Source: Carettochelys insculpta (taxonomy: Eukaryota; Chordata; Testudines; Carettochelyidae). Taken from it: a stretch of DNA of 64,000 bases. The stretch is taken from positions 17,161,001-17,225,000 of the forward strand of contig NC_134160.1 in NCBI RefSeq assembly GCF_033958435.1, in the 5' to 3' direction. Shown piece after piece: positions 21,601 to 31,612 of the stretch. A program made the translations under genes and the position numbers. Position 1 is the first letter of the stretch. Each line of letters starts with the position of its first letter. Below the pieces are notes generated by a model that was not told the DNA's origin, searched no databases, and was given only the letters and a program-made list of their open reading frames with translations.

Positions 21601-23644
21601 AAACGAGGGGAAAACCAAATTCTGGAGTGTTTGGCCAGGCAGAGGGGGTTCCCCAGGGTGTCCTGTGGCACCTGGTGCACCATGCCCCCTCTCCCAGCTG
21701 CTCTTCCCTGAGTGGCGGAGGCGGGGGGGGGCACATCACCTGAGAAGCCAGGCTGTACAGAGACAGATGATTACCATACCGTCTCTAAAAGAGCGGCACA
21801 CAGGAAACTTTGTGGCACCAGGTGTGGCAAAGCGTTCATCTAGGGCATGCGCTGCATCTGCCCAACCATTCGTACTGACGCTGTACTATGAACACTTTCC
21901 CCTGGTAACACATGAGCTCTGGTATGCTAGTCAGTGCTCTGTCCCCCTCTCAGCCACGGCTATCAATGAAGCTTCATGGCCACTCCTTGGTACAGAGGGA
22001 CCCCAGAGCACCACATGACCTCTGGTATCCTGGGGACCGGAATGTTGTGGAAAAACAACAATCCCCATGACATGGTACCAGGGCCCCAGTGCTGAGCACA
22101 TCCAGCCTCCATTGATCTGTATATCGCCAATACTCCAGCCAGTGCTGCCTCTAACCAGAGCTAAGTCTGACAGTTGGCAGGAGGAATTCATGGCCCCCAG
22201 TCACAAAACAAGGATCCTGCCCCATTCCATCAGGCCAGCCCATGCTTGTGGCATGGGACAGCTGCGGGTAATCACATCATCCACCCCACCCACTGCCTTA
22301 TTGCAATCCTTGGGCACTAGGCATTCATGTCACAGCCATCCAGTATCTCGAACAAGAGTACACCAGATGGTTCCTACAGCCTGGCTGGCCAGAGCCCCTG
22401 AGTCAGGGCTGGTGGAAGCCTTTCAGAAGAGGAAGAAGGACTCGAAGGGAAAGAGACCTCTCCAGCAAATGTATCTTTATCTCTACCAGAAAAGCCCCCA
22501 CTCTACAGGCCATTCTTAAAGAGGTCTGGATCATAATCACATTGGGCTAGACACTGTATGTAGCTGATATAACAACCCGTCCAGTCTTCACGACAGTGGG
22601 GCTGAGGCAGGCTTCTTGGCTACAGCTTTCTGGTTTGCCCAGAGAGGTGGAGATGATGTCCAGGAGGAAGGGCCCAACTCTTCACAGAGCCCATGGATCC
22701 TTCCCTCTAGTTCTGGATTCCTGGACCACATCATGCTCCGTGGGAACCTACACTGCAGGGCAGAAAAGAAGATCCTCTTCTCAGCCACTCAGTACTCACC
22801 AGCTAAGCACAGCTATGAGTCATAGCATAAGAGGCCAGGGCTCAAAAGTGGAAGCAGCCTGCTCTGCTGTCCACTACCTATCAACCCTCCAAGTCTAAGC
22901 ACTTTTCATGGCATGGCCAGGGACTTGAATAATTACATGTTGCAATGTCAGCTGCCATCTACACACCAGTTATGACCTTCAGAAGTGGCCTGGCCGTCGT
23001 GCACACCACTGACAGAGGGAGCATTTCAAAGAGTTACACCATTCAGTTTGCATCCTTTCCTCATTCCAACTCTACTTCCCTGTCCTCCGTCAGGAACCCT
23101 GTGCCCGAAAACCTACTTCGTCCGGAAATATATTAGTTGCTACATCATTGACCCACTCCTGGAGAAGTACAGATCACAAGAGGGTTCTCTCACATTATTG
23201 CTGATTGTCGACTTGAAGCAAGGGTGGAGTCCCATTCTAGATCCAGGGCCTTCAACAATATCAGAATACACAGATGTTCAAGAAGATCCTGGTAGCAACC
23301 ATTATCCCAGTTCTAGAATAACGAGATTTCCTATAGTCTACCTTTGGGCAGGACCATTATCTACAGACTGCTCCACCCAGATCATGCTGCAAGGTTCTCC
23401 TCGTTGAACTGGAGCACTAACCTGGTTTAATTATGTTCCCATGGTAGAGCAGAAGGTAATGTTGCAAAGCCACGTTGCTGGTCAAAAATCATGGCAGACC
23501 CTATTCCCCCCCCCCCACTCAAAATCATGAGGTTGGCTTAATGTCCAGGGGATTTAAAAAATTTTGGGATGCTTCATACTTGCCTTTGGGTTCTTGACAT
23601 TTTCCAGGTGAGTCCCACAGCAACAACAGAAAGTTGTTGACTAG
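21601..23644. other. Intergenic, nothing recognised
   Basis: Open frames such as 22067-22519 and 22985-23407 have no family resemblance, no flanking splice logic and no promoter features that I can see. No further repeats are recognised. Confidence 0.55.
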
Positions 23645-24895
23645 CTTTTAACAAAAGCTGACATTATCCAATAGTCATGGGATAGGAGGAAAGATCCTTT
23701 CATGGATTGGAAACTGCTTAAGAGACAGGAAACAAAGGGTTGGAATAAATGGTAAATTTTCACAATGGAGGGGGGTAACTAGTGGTGTTCCCCAAGGGTC
23801 AGTCCTGGGACCATTCCTGTTCAACTTGTTCATCAATGATCTAGAGAAAGGGGTAAGCAGTGAGGTGGCAAATTTTGCAGATGATACCAAGCTGTTCAGG
23901 ACAGTCAAAACCAAAGTAGATTATGAAGAACTTCAAAAAGATCTCAGCAAACTGAGTGAGTGGGCAGAAAAATGGCAAATGAAATTTAATGCGGGTAAGT
24001 GTAAGGTAATGCACATTGGGAAAAATTACCCCAATTACACATACAATGTGATGGGGGCAAATTTAGCTACAACAGATCAGGAGAGGGCTCTTGGGATTAT
24101 AGTGGATAGTTCTCTGAAAACATCCACGCAGTGTGCAGCGGCAGTCAGTAAAGCAAATAGGATGTTAGGAATTATTAAAAAGGGGTAGAAAATAAGACTA
24201 AGAATATCTTACTTCCCGTATATAAAACTATAGTACACCCACATCTTGAGTACTGCGTGCAGATGTGGTCTCCTCACCTCAAAAAAGATATACTGGTGTT
24301 AGAAAAGGTTCAGAAAAGGGCAACTAAAATGATTAAGGGTTTGAAACGGGTCCCATATGAGGAGAGGCTAGGGAGACTAGGACTTTTCAGTCTAGAAAAG
24401 AGGAGACTGAGGGGCGATATGATAGAGGTATATAAATCATGAATGGTGTGGAGAAAGTCAATACAGAAAAGTTATTTACTTGTTCCCATAATATAAGAAC
24501 TAGAGGACACCAAATGAAATTAATGGGTAGTAGGTTCAAAACTAATAAAAGAAAATTTTTCTTCACACAGCGCATTGTCAACCTGTGGAACTCCTTGCCG
24601 GAAGAGGCTGTGAAGGCCAGGACTCTAACAGAGTTTAAAATAGAACTTGATAAATTTTTGGAGGTTAGGTCCATAAATGGCTCTTAGCCAAGGGTAAAGT
24701 ATGGTGCCCCTAGCCTTTACTCAAAGGCTGGAGACAGATGGCAGGAGACAAATCGCTTGATCATTGTCTTCGGTTCACCTCCTCTGGGGCACCTGGCACT
24801 GGCCACTGTCGGCAAACAGGATACTGGGATGGATGGACCTTTGGTCTGACCCAGTATGGCCGTTCTTATGTTCTTATGTTATGTTCTTATGTTCA
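23645..24895 (+). pseudogene. 5'-truncated CR1 LINE, C-terminal reverse transcriptase part
   Basis: This is the 3' end of a CR1 non-LTR retrotransposon. The first part encodes the end of the reverse transcriptase domain, including [15 protein letters not shown] and NFADDTKLF motifs (the latter at about 23868-23895), then the thumb-like region (LSEWAEKWQMKFNAGKCKVM). A stop at 24186 and a frame change separate this from the conserved tail ([48 protein letters not shown]), itself split near 24442. The element ends in the CR1 3' UTR and TTCTTATG repeats. It lacks ORF1 and the endonuclease and cannot move by itself. Confidence 0.9.
24861..24893 (+). repeat. CR1 3'-terminal octamer repeats
   Basis: Imperfect copies of TTCTTATG mark the 3' end of the CR1 copy, as is usual for CR1 LINEs. 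Confidence 0.85.
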
Positions 24896-26251
24896 TCTGA
24901 TATTTGGTGCTGGGGCTTAAAGAAAAACAAATATTGTGAGACACACCTGCCGACCATAGTACCATAGAGCTCTGGCTGCACAGGGCAGAGGTAGAGCATG
25001 GAGGACCCCTGGAAGCACCTCTCCCCCACACCTATAAGTTGAGGGACATGTTGCCACTTCTGGGGAGCTGTGTGGAACCAGGTCAGGAGCCTGACAGCCC
25101 CACCAGATGGACTTTTAATGCTAACCAGAGTCACCAGGGTCCTTTTTCAGCCAGGTAGTCCAGCCAGACATGGAGCCTGGCAACCCCAGCAGACAGCAGC
25201 AGCATCATGGCTTCTGCGTGGTGCCCCTCTCTATCTAGACCCAAAAGATATTCCGTGAGGTGTAATGGCCATTCTTTGACTTGGTTTGGCTTTCACCATC
25301 TGATCCAGGCCATGAACCCTGACTTGGGCCCTGATATTGACACTGTTCTGGAACCTGTCTGTGAACGCCTCTGCCACTTTCAGCCTCAGGTTTGACTGTG
25401 CTCTGACCCTTGGTCCTGACTGCCCCCATTAGGAGCCAGACACAGCCGTCTTTCCCCTGATGCAGTCTGACAGCATCACTCCTCCCTGGATTGCAGAGTA
25501 AGTTTTAAACAATAATGAAATAAATTCACAGCCCCTGAAGCTGCCTCTGCACTGAACTATTTCTGACAGGCTCCTGCGGTAGCAGTGAGAAAGTACATCA
25601 GTCAGTGGTGTTTCTACCAGTAAATTGATTCAGTGGTAAATTGGCTTACAGATAAGATAGTGAGTCAGGCCAGGCTAAGTAACTCTACTAAAGTCACACG
25701 GTTCGTCACTGGCAGAGCTAGGAATCAAGTCCAGGACTCATCAGCTCCCTCACTGAACACACCCTCCCTATACCTGACACTCATGTTTGTTCATCCCAGG
25801 GGCTAGCTCAGTCTTTTACTAAGGTGTTGACCAATTCACAGCATTCCCTGGGGCTTTCATTCCTCAGGAGAGGGTGATCCCAGTAAAACTAAAGCATGTT
25901 CCCCTATCACAGACTCCTAGATGAGGAAATGGGTGTGCTCTGACAGGCCACATTATTGTAACACGTAGCCAGAAGGCCTCACTCAGTGATTCCCAACCAC
26001 TTGGCCCGTCTGCGTTTCAAAGGGGTCTGGAGTTTCCATTCACAACAGTTGCTAATAGAGACCAGGAACAGAACAGCCCTCGCCTCATGGTGTCAGGGAG
26101 TGGGGCCCCTGAGCCCCGATGGATGACGAAGCTGAGCTCTGAGGCAGCTGGAAGAGAATGTTTGGAGGTGATGAGAAGAAAGAAATGGGGCATCTCATGG
26201 GTGTGTCTGCAGATGAGTCAAGGGGAACTAAAGCCAGCTCAGATGCTGTCA
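24896..26251. other. Intergenic, nothing recognised
   Basis: No gene or clear repeat is recognised in this stretch. Confidence 0.55.
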
Positions 26252-26458
26252 GGTATCAGAGGGGTAGCGATGTGAGTCTGGATCTGTAACAGCAATAAAG
26301 GGGCCTGTGGCACCTTATAGACTAACAGAAAAGTTTTGAGCATGAGCTTTTGTGAACAAAGATTCACTTCATCAGATGCAGTATCAGTCTTTGCTCACGA
26401 AAGCGCATGCTCAAAACTTTTCTGTTAGTCTATAAGGTGACACAGGATCCTTCGTTGC
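26252..26458. repeat. Compact palindromic foldback element
   Basis: It starts GGTATCAGAGGGGTAGCGATGTGAGTCTGGATCTG. Its left arm (CTGTGGCACCTTATAGACTAACAGAAAAGTTTTGAGCATG) is complemented by the right arm (CATGCTCAAAACTTTTCTGTTAGTCTATAAGGTG), with about 60 bases between. It is the short form of the family that at 37449-39442 has about 280-bp arms. Confidence 0.85.
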
Positions 26459-26794
26459 AACTCAGATGGTGTGGCCAGCTCAGAGCAGGTTGGGGCAGGC
26501 AGAGGATGTGCCCAGGCAGGAAATGCGCATACCCACACTCCAGCATGGAATGGTTGTGTCAGAGCCCTGCCGCGGGACGCCCGCACACCTTGCGCGCACA
26601 CAGTGAAGTGGGGGTGAGCCCAGGCTCCAGCCACGCTGCCCAGAAAACTCACACCTGATGCAAGACACCAAGGACCCCCCGATGACTGAAAGATATTCCA
26701 CACTGCATCCTGCGAGCGCTACTCGGTCAATGACTGCCACCTGCTGGATTGCCGGAGGAGGCCTGCTGATGAAATTACATGGCCACCCACCGTG
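26459..26794. other. Intergenic, nothing recognised
   Basis: No gene or repeat is recognised. Confidence 0.5.
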
Positions 26795-26995
26795 TGAATA
26801 TTCAGAGCTGGAAGGGCCCTTCAGAGGTCATCACGTCCAGGCCCCTGCCTGCACAACAGGACCGATCACCATCTCTGACTGATTTTATTTCATTTTATTT
26901 TTTTTAACTCTACTTGCCCTGGAACCCTAAATGCCCTCTCCTCAAGGACAGAGCTCCCACCCCTGGGCTTGGCAGGCCAATGCTCAAACTGTAGC
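26795..26995 (-). mobile_element. CR1 3'-end fragment
   Basis: 'TTCAGAGCTGGAAGGGCCCTTCAGAGGTCATCACGTCCAGGCCCCTGCCTGCACAACAGGACC' is the reverse complement of a CR1 3' UTR, of the same type as the fragment at 33690. It ends immediately before the Harbinger insertion. Confidence 0.7.
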
Positions 26996-28330
26996 TCAGT
27001 AGCCGTGTCTACACGTGCACGCTACTTCGAAGTAGCGGCACTATCTTCGAAATAGCGCCCGTCATGGCTACACGTGTCGGGCGCTATTTCGATGTTAACA
27101 TTGACGTTAGACAGCGAGACGTCGAAGCCGCTAACCCCATGAGGGGATGGGAATAGCGCCCTACTTCGACGTTCAACGTCGAAGTAGGGACCGTGTAGTC
27201 GTTGCGCGTCCCGCAACTTCAAAATTGCGGGGTCCTCCATGGCGGCCATCAGCTGAGGGGTTGAGAGACGCTCTCTCCAGCCCCTCAGCTCAATGGTGGC
27301 CCCTTGGAGCGGCCCCTTAAAGCTCCCCACCCCCTCCCTTTCTGTGCAGGAAGCTGAGAGAGCGTGCAGGCAGCAGCAATAACACGCGGCTCGCCTGCAC
27401 GCTCTTCTTCAGCCACCCACACCCCCCAACTGACCTGATGGCCGCACAGCAGCCCCCCCCGCCACAGCGCCCTCAGGGAACCCCCCCGAAGGGAAGCCAG
27501 GGTTCCCAGGGCAGGAGCCAGGCCGGGAAGCGGCAGCAGGGCCCCTCCTGGACAGAGGCCGAACTTCGTGACCTGCTGGGGCTCTGGAGCGAGGAGGAGG
27601 TGCTCCAGGTAATGGGGAGCAAGAGGCAGAACGCGGATGTGTTCGCTCGGCTGGCTGAGGGCCTGGCTGCCCGGGGTCACCCTGCCCGCACTCCGGACCA
27701 TGTCCGGAGTAAAGTGAAGGAGCTGCAGCAGGGTAACGCCTGGGCCCGGGATGCGGCCGGCCGATCTGGGGCCGCCCCCGTCACTTGCCCCTTTTACAGG
27801 GAGCTCAAGGACATCCTGGGCCCCTGGCACACCTCCTCCCCTCCGGCCACCCTTGACACCTCAGCTGAGGAGCTCCAGCAGGCCCCAGAGCCGGAGTCCA
27901 CCCCGGAGGTAAGCCCCGCACCCCGGGGCCCCCCCCAGGAGCCCACCCCAGGGCACCGGAGCAGGAGAAGGAGGAGGAGGGGGACTCCTCCTCCACCGAC
28001 ACCGGCCTCCAGATCCTCCTCCTGCCATCCTGGAGCAGCAGCCGGGCGTCCGGCCCCCGGGTGTCCCCCGACCGTGGGAGTGGACTGTCAGGTATGTACC
28101 CCCCCCCGGTGCACACCCCGCCCCCGGGGCTGAGGGGCGGGGGTAATAGATATGGCCAGGGCCCTCCACATGCCCAGATGACCATGGCCCCAAGGACAGC
28201 AGTGGCATGTCCCTCACAGGAGTGCATCAGCCCCTGCCCCCACCCCCCCCCGGCACGACAGTGCCATGCCCCATCCCCAGGGCAGGGGGGTCAGAACCTC
28301 TAGGGTCCCCCGGGGGGAGGGGGTGGGACA

Positions 28331-28358
28331 CCCAGCAGCAGCAGCAGCAGCAGCAGCA
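28331..28358 (+). repeat. (CAG)n microsatellite
   Basis: About nine CAG units in the intron of the Harbinger accessory gene, directly next to the LTR-like insertion. Confidence 0.9.
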
Positions 28359-28793
28359 TGTGATGGAGTGGGGGGAGTGCAAATGCGAGACTCAGGCTAG
28401 ATATGAGCAACAAGCTGAATAGCTCCCAGTGGCTAAGGATGATCCTGGGGCTACAACTGGCAGGTTACACCTCTGCCCTGAACAAAGAGGAGGGAGGAGC
28501 CGAGCTGGGTTTGAATCGGGGGCGGGGCCGCAGGTAGAGGCTAAGGGAAGGGAGAGCTGGAAGGCAGCCAGCCTGAGGAGGGGGAAAGCTACACCCCAGA
28601 GGGGCACCCCTGGGGGTCTTCTCCCCAGGACGGGTTGGAAGGACTGTCTCTGACTGCTGTACTTTCGCTTCTGGGAGAAACTGGGCATCTGTGGCCTAAG
28701 AAACCTCTCCTGTCACACACTGCTGAGTGAAGTGAGCGTCACTCCTGCCGGGGGACGGGGTGCAGTGCAGGGGGACCCTTGAACCCCATCACA
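28359..28793. mobile_element. LTR-like solo insertion inside the Harbinger intron
   Basis: The 435-bp segment begins TGTGATGG and ends CCCATCACA, the TG...CA inverted ends of a long terminal repeat. It is flanked by GCAGCA on both sides (28353-28358, 28794-28799). The flank lies in a CAG repeat, so this duplication is weak evidence. No coding sequence or partner LTR is present. A TIR-type MITE is the alternative. Confidence 0.5.
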
Positions 28794-29492
28794 GCAGCAT
28801 CTCCTGGGGACGGGGATGGGGAACCTGCAGCACAGGGGTGGGGGGACAAGGGCCACGGCTCGGGGCCCACACTAACGCCTGTCTCCACTCTTCTTCCCCC
28901 CCTCCTGTATTCCACAGCTGCACCATCGGAAGGACCGGAGAGCGCCGGCGAGGCATCAGTGGTCCCGGAATCCCCTCCGGGGCCATCACTCCAGGCCAGC
29001 CCCTCGGCGGAGGACCGATCGGCCCCACGGCGGGCAAGACGGCGGACCCAGCACCACCACCCGACGGCAACGGACCCCCAGCTGCTGGCCCTCCACCGCC
29101 AGCAGGTGGAGGTCGCGGAGCAGCGGCTGCGGGTGGAGCGACGCCGCCTCCACCTCCAGAAGCGGGCGCTGGCCTGGCACCAAGAGGCATGGGGGGCCTA
29201 CATGGAGACATTCAACCGCATAGCAGACTACCTGGCCCCCCATGCCTTGCCGGCTGCCGCTGCGCCTGCCCTGACTGCTCCACCTGCCGCGCTACCCACT
29301 GCTCCTGTCATCGCCGCGCCATCCACCATCGCCCCGCCACCCGCCACTGAGGGCCATTCCACCGAGGGAGACCTGGGGCCAGCTGACACTCGCCGGACAT
29401 ATCTGCCGGTCTGCCCAGCCCCCAGCCAGCCCCGGACAAGGCTGCGGCCGAGGCGGGGCTCCTGGCCGCCCACCCCCAGTGCTGGACTATAG

Positions 29493-29787
29493 GGGCGTGG
29501 GGCCCAGGACGTGTACCCCCCCCTTGTATATATTCCCCCCACTATTTTGTTCTTTGCGTTGTATATAGTTTGTATTTATTTATTTGTGCCCCCCATTTGC
29601 CCAGTCTGATCATTCCCCCCCACCATGTAAATAGTTCTCCCCTTCCTTGTTATCCCTGCTTTTTTTTTGTTAATATACACATACACTTTTCATATTTAAG
29701 TTAATTAGAAGTTCCTGTATATAGTTAGTATTAGTTAGAACAGCGTTCAAAGTAAACCAGTTTCATTTCACAAACAAGTGTCTGCTT
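29493..29787. other. Spacer between the convergent Harbinger genes
   Basis: This is an AT-rich intergene region with T-runs, including TTGTATATATT and TTAATATACACATACAC. It probably holds the polyadenylation regions of the two converging genes; no precise signal can be fixed. Confidence 0.5.
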
Positions 29788-31252
29788 TTATTTGTCCAGG
29801 AAAAGTGGCGGGGGGGTGGGGTTGTTGGGTGCTCCATGGTGTGGGCGTAGCGGCAGGGAGTGTTGTGGAGGATGAGGGGGGCAGTGGGGGGCCTGCCAGC
29901 GTTCACCCTGCGGCCTCATCGAAATGGGCCCACAGGGCCTCCCGGACCGGGTCCCTTCGGGGTCCACCTGGCGACTGGGGGCAGCGGGTGGCTGCACATC
30001 GGCCCTGCCGGCCTCTACAGCCCAGCCCTGAAAGAAGGCCTCCCCCTTGCTCTCCACCAGATTGTGTAGGGCGCTGCACGCACCCACAATCTGGGGGATG
30101 TTGGTGGGGCCCACATCCAGGCGGGTCAGGAGACATCTCCAGCGCCCTTTGAGGCGGCCAAATGAGCGCTCCACCACCTGGCGCGCATGGTTCAGGCGCT
30201 GGTTGAAGCGCTTCCGGCTGGCAGAGAGATGGCCCGTGTACGGGTGCATGAGCCAGGGCCGGAGGGGGTATGCCGCATCTGCGATGACGCAGAGGGGCAT
30301 GGTGGTGTCCCCCACAGGGATCTCCCACTGGGGGATGTAGGTCCCCGCCTCCAACCGGCGGCACAGGCCCAAGTTCCAGAAAACGTCCTGGAAACGTCCT
30401 GGAAACGGCTCCGGCTGTCCACCAAGGCCTGGAGGACCACTGAGTGGTAGCCCTTCCGGTTTATGTAGCGTCCTGCACTGTGCACCGGGGCGCGGATGGG
30501 GATGAAAGTCCCATCCAGAGCCCCGAAGCAACTGGGGAAGCCCAGCGTGGCAAAGGCCACGATGGTGGCATCCAGGTCCCCCAGCCTCACGAGCCTTTGG
30601 ATGAGCATGGAGTTGATGGCACGCATGACCTGCAGGGGAAGCACATGGGAGAGCACCAATGAGGGGTGAGCAGGGTGTGCGTGGCCCTCCCCTGCCAGGG
30701 CCCCCCTGCCCTGCCAGGGCTGCCTCCCCCCCCCACCCCCGTGGGTCCTCTTACCTCCATGAGGACAGCCCCGACGGTGGCCTTGCCGACGCCAAACTGC
30801 TGTCCCATGGATCGGTAGCTGTCTGGAGTGGGCAGCTTCCAGACAGCGATGCTGACCCATTTCTCCACAGGGAAGGCACGCCGCATGGCGGTGTCCTGGT
30901 GCCTGAGTGCGGGGGTGAGCCACTGGCACAGCTCCATAAATATCTGCCGGCTCATTCTGAAGTTCCTGAGCCAGCGGTCGTCGTCCCACTCCCCAAGCAC
31001 CAGCCGATCCCACCAGTCAGTGCTGGTGGGGTAGCTCCACAGCCGCCGGCGTGTGAAGCGTGGGTGGGGGCGGGGTGCTGCAGGGTTGGTGGTTGAGTCC
31101 TCCTCCCCTGCGGGCCGCTCCTCCTCCTGTGTGGCAAGGAGGTGCTCAGCTGCCTCCCGCATGGCATGGAGCAGGGCAAGCCCTGCTCCTGCGGGGGCGG
31201 CTGGGTGGACCTCTGGCTGCTGCTGCGGCTGTTGCTGCTGCTGGGGGTCCAT
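29788..31252 (-). pseudogene. Harbinger DDE transposase (HARBI1-like), frameshifted
   Basis: Exon 1 (31252-30755) encodes 166 residues: a Q/P-rich start (MDPQQQQQPQQQ), then FRMSRQIFMELCQWLTPAL and MGQQFGVGKATVGAVL. A 125-bp intron has donor GAG|GTAAGA and acceptor CCCCTGCAG|GTC, both phase 0. Exon 2 contains the catalytic triad: D in GALDGTF (30513-30515), D in LQALVDSRSRF (30417-30419) and E in VVERSFGRLKG (30169-30171). An 11-bp tandem duplication (ACGTCCTGGAA twice, 30383-30404) lies between the second D and the E and shifts the frame. A second shift near 29945-29965 is likely, because the typical end (REALWAHFDE) appears in another frame that stops at 29903. The gene is therefore inactive as it stands. 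Confidence 0.9.
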
Positions 31253-31612
31253 GACTGCGTCTCTCGAGGTCTGTGTGCCTATGGCTCTGCAGACCGCGTG
31301 CTGTGCAGGCTGAATGTGTCTGGGAGGGGCCCTTTAAGGGAGCGGCTAGCTGTTGCCCCGGAAGCGCTAGTCCGCCCTGTGACTCTGTCTGCAGCTGTGC
31401 CTGGCACCCCTATTTCAATGTGTGCTACTTTGACGTGTAGACGTTCCCTCGCTGCGCCTATTTCGATGTTGTGCTGCGCAACGTCGAAGTTGAACACGAC
31501 GTTGCCGGCCCTGGAGGACGTGTCGACGCTATTCATCGAAATAGCCTATTTCGATGTCTCCACATCAAAATAGGCTACTTCGATGTAGGCTTCACGTGTA
31601 GAAGTAGCTAGT

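Larger units (their letters stand above)
27438..29492 (+). pseudogene. Harbinger Myb/SANT-like DNA-binding accessory gene, probably frameshifted
   Basis: The ATG at 27438 opens a P/Q-rich leader followed by a trihelix/SANT-like domain (about residues 38-125): WTEAELRDLLGLW, VFARLAEGLAARGH, RTPDHVRSKVKELQQ, FYRELKDILG. In Harbinger elements such a protein helps the transposase enter the nucleus and bind DNA. The first exon seems to reach a donor CAG|GTATGT at 28091; the acceptor is CCTGTATTCCACAG (28917). Exon 2 supplies a basic segment and a coiled-coil-like stretch (QQVEVAEQRLRVERRRLHLQ) and ends at the stop at 29492. The exons join in phase only if the frame after about 27980 (SSSTDTGLQILLL) is used. 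That frame is offset from the start frame, so a one-base indel, probably in the C-run near 27930, is likely. Confidence 0.75.
27001..31609. mobile_element. Complete PIF/Harbinger DNA transposon, 4609 bp
   Basis: The left terminus AGCCGTGTCTACACGTGCACGCTAC and the minus-strand right terminus AGCTACTTCTACACGTGAAG form imperfect inverted repeats. The flanks are AGT (26998-27000) and AGT (31610-31612), a perfect 3-bp target duplication, the hallmark of PIF/Harbinger. Both subterminal regions are rich in palindromes such as CTACTTCGAAGTAG and CTATTTCGATG, probable transposase-binding sites. Inside are the two convergent genes expected of this superfamily: a Myb/SANT-like DNA-binding gene on the + strand and a DDE transposase on the minus strand. 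Both are interrupted by small indels, so the copy looks recently inactivated. A separate LTR-like insertion lies at 28359-28793. Confidence 0.9.

Noticed and set aside
22651..22700. LDII-like codons on the minus strand as a trace of endothelin
   Set aside because: The invariant cysteines and the final tryptophan are absent.
27285..29542. Long antisense frames within the Harbinger accessory gene
   Set aside because: Shadows of GC-rich coding sequence; the + strand has the recognisable DNA-binding domain and splice sites.
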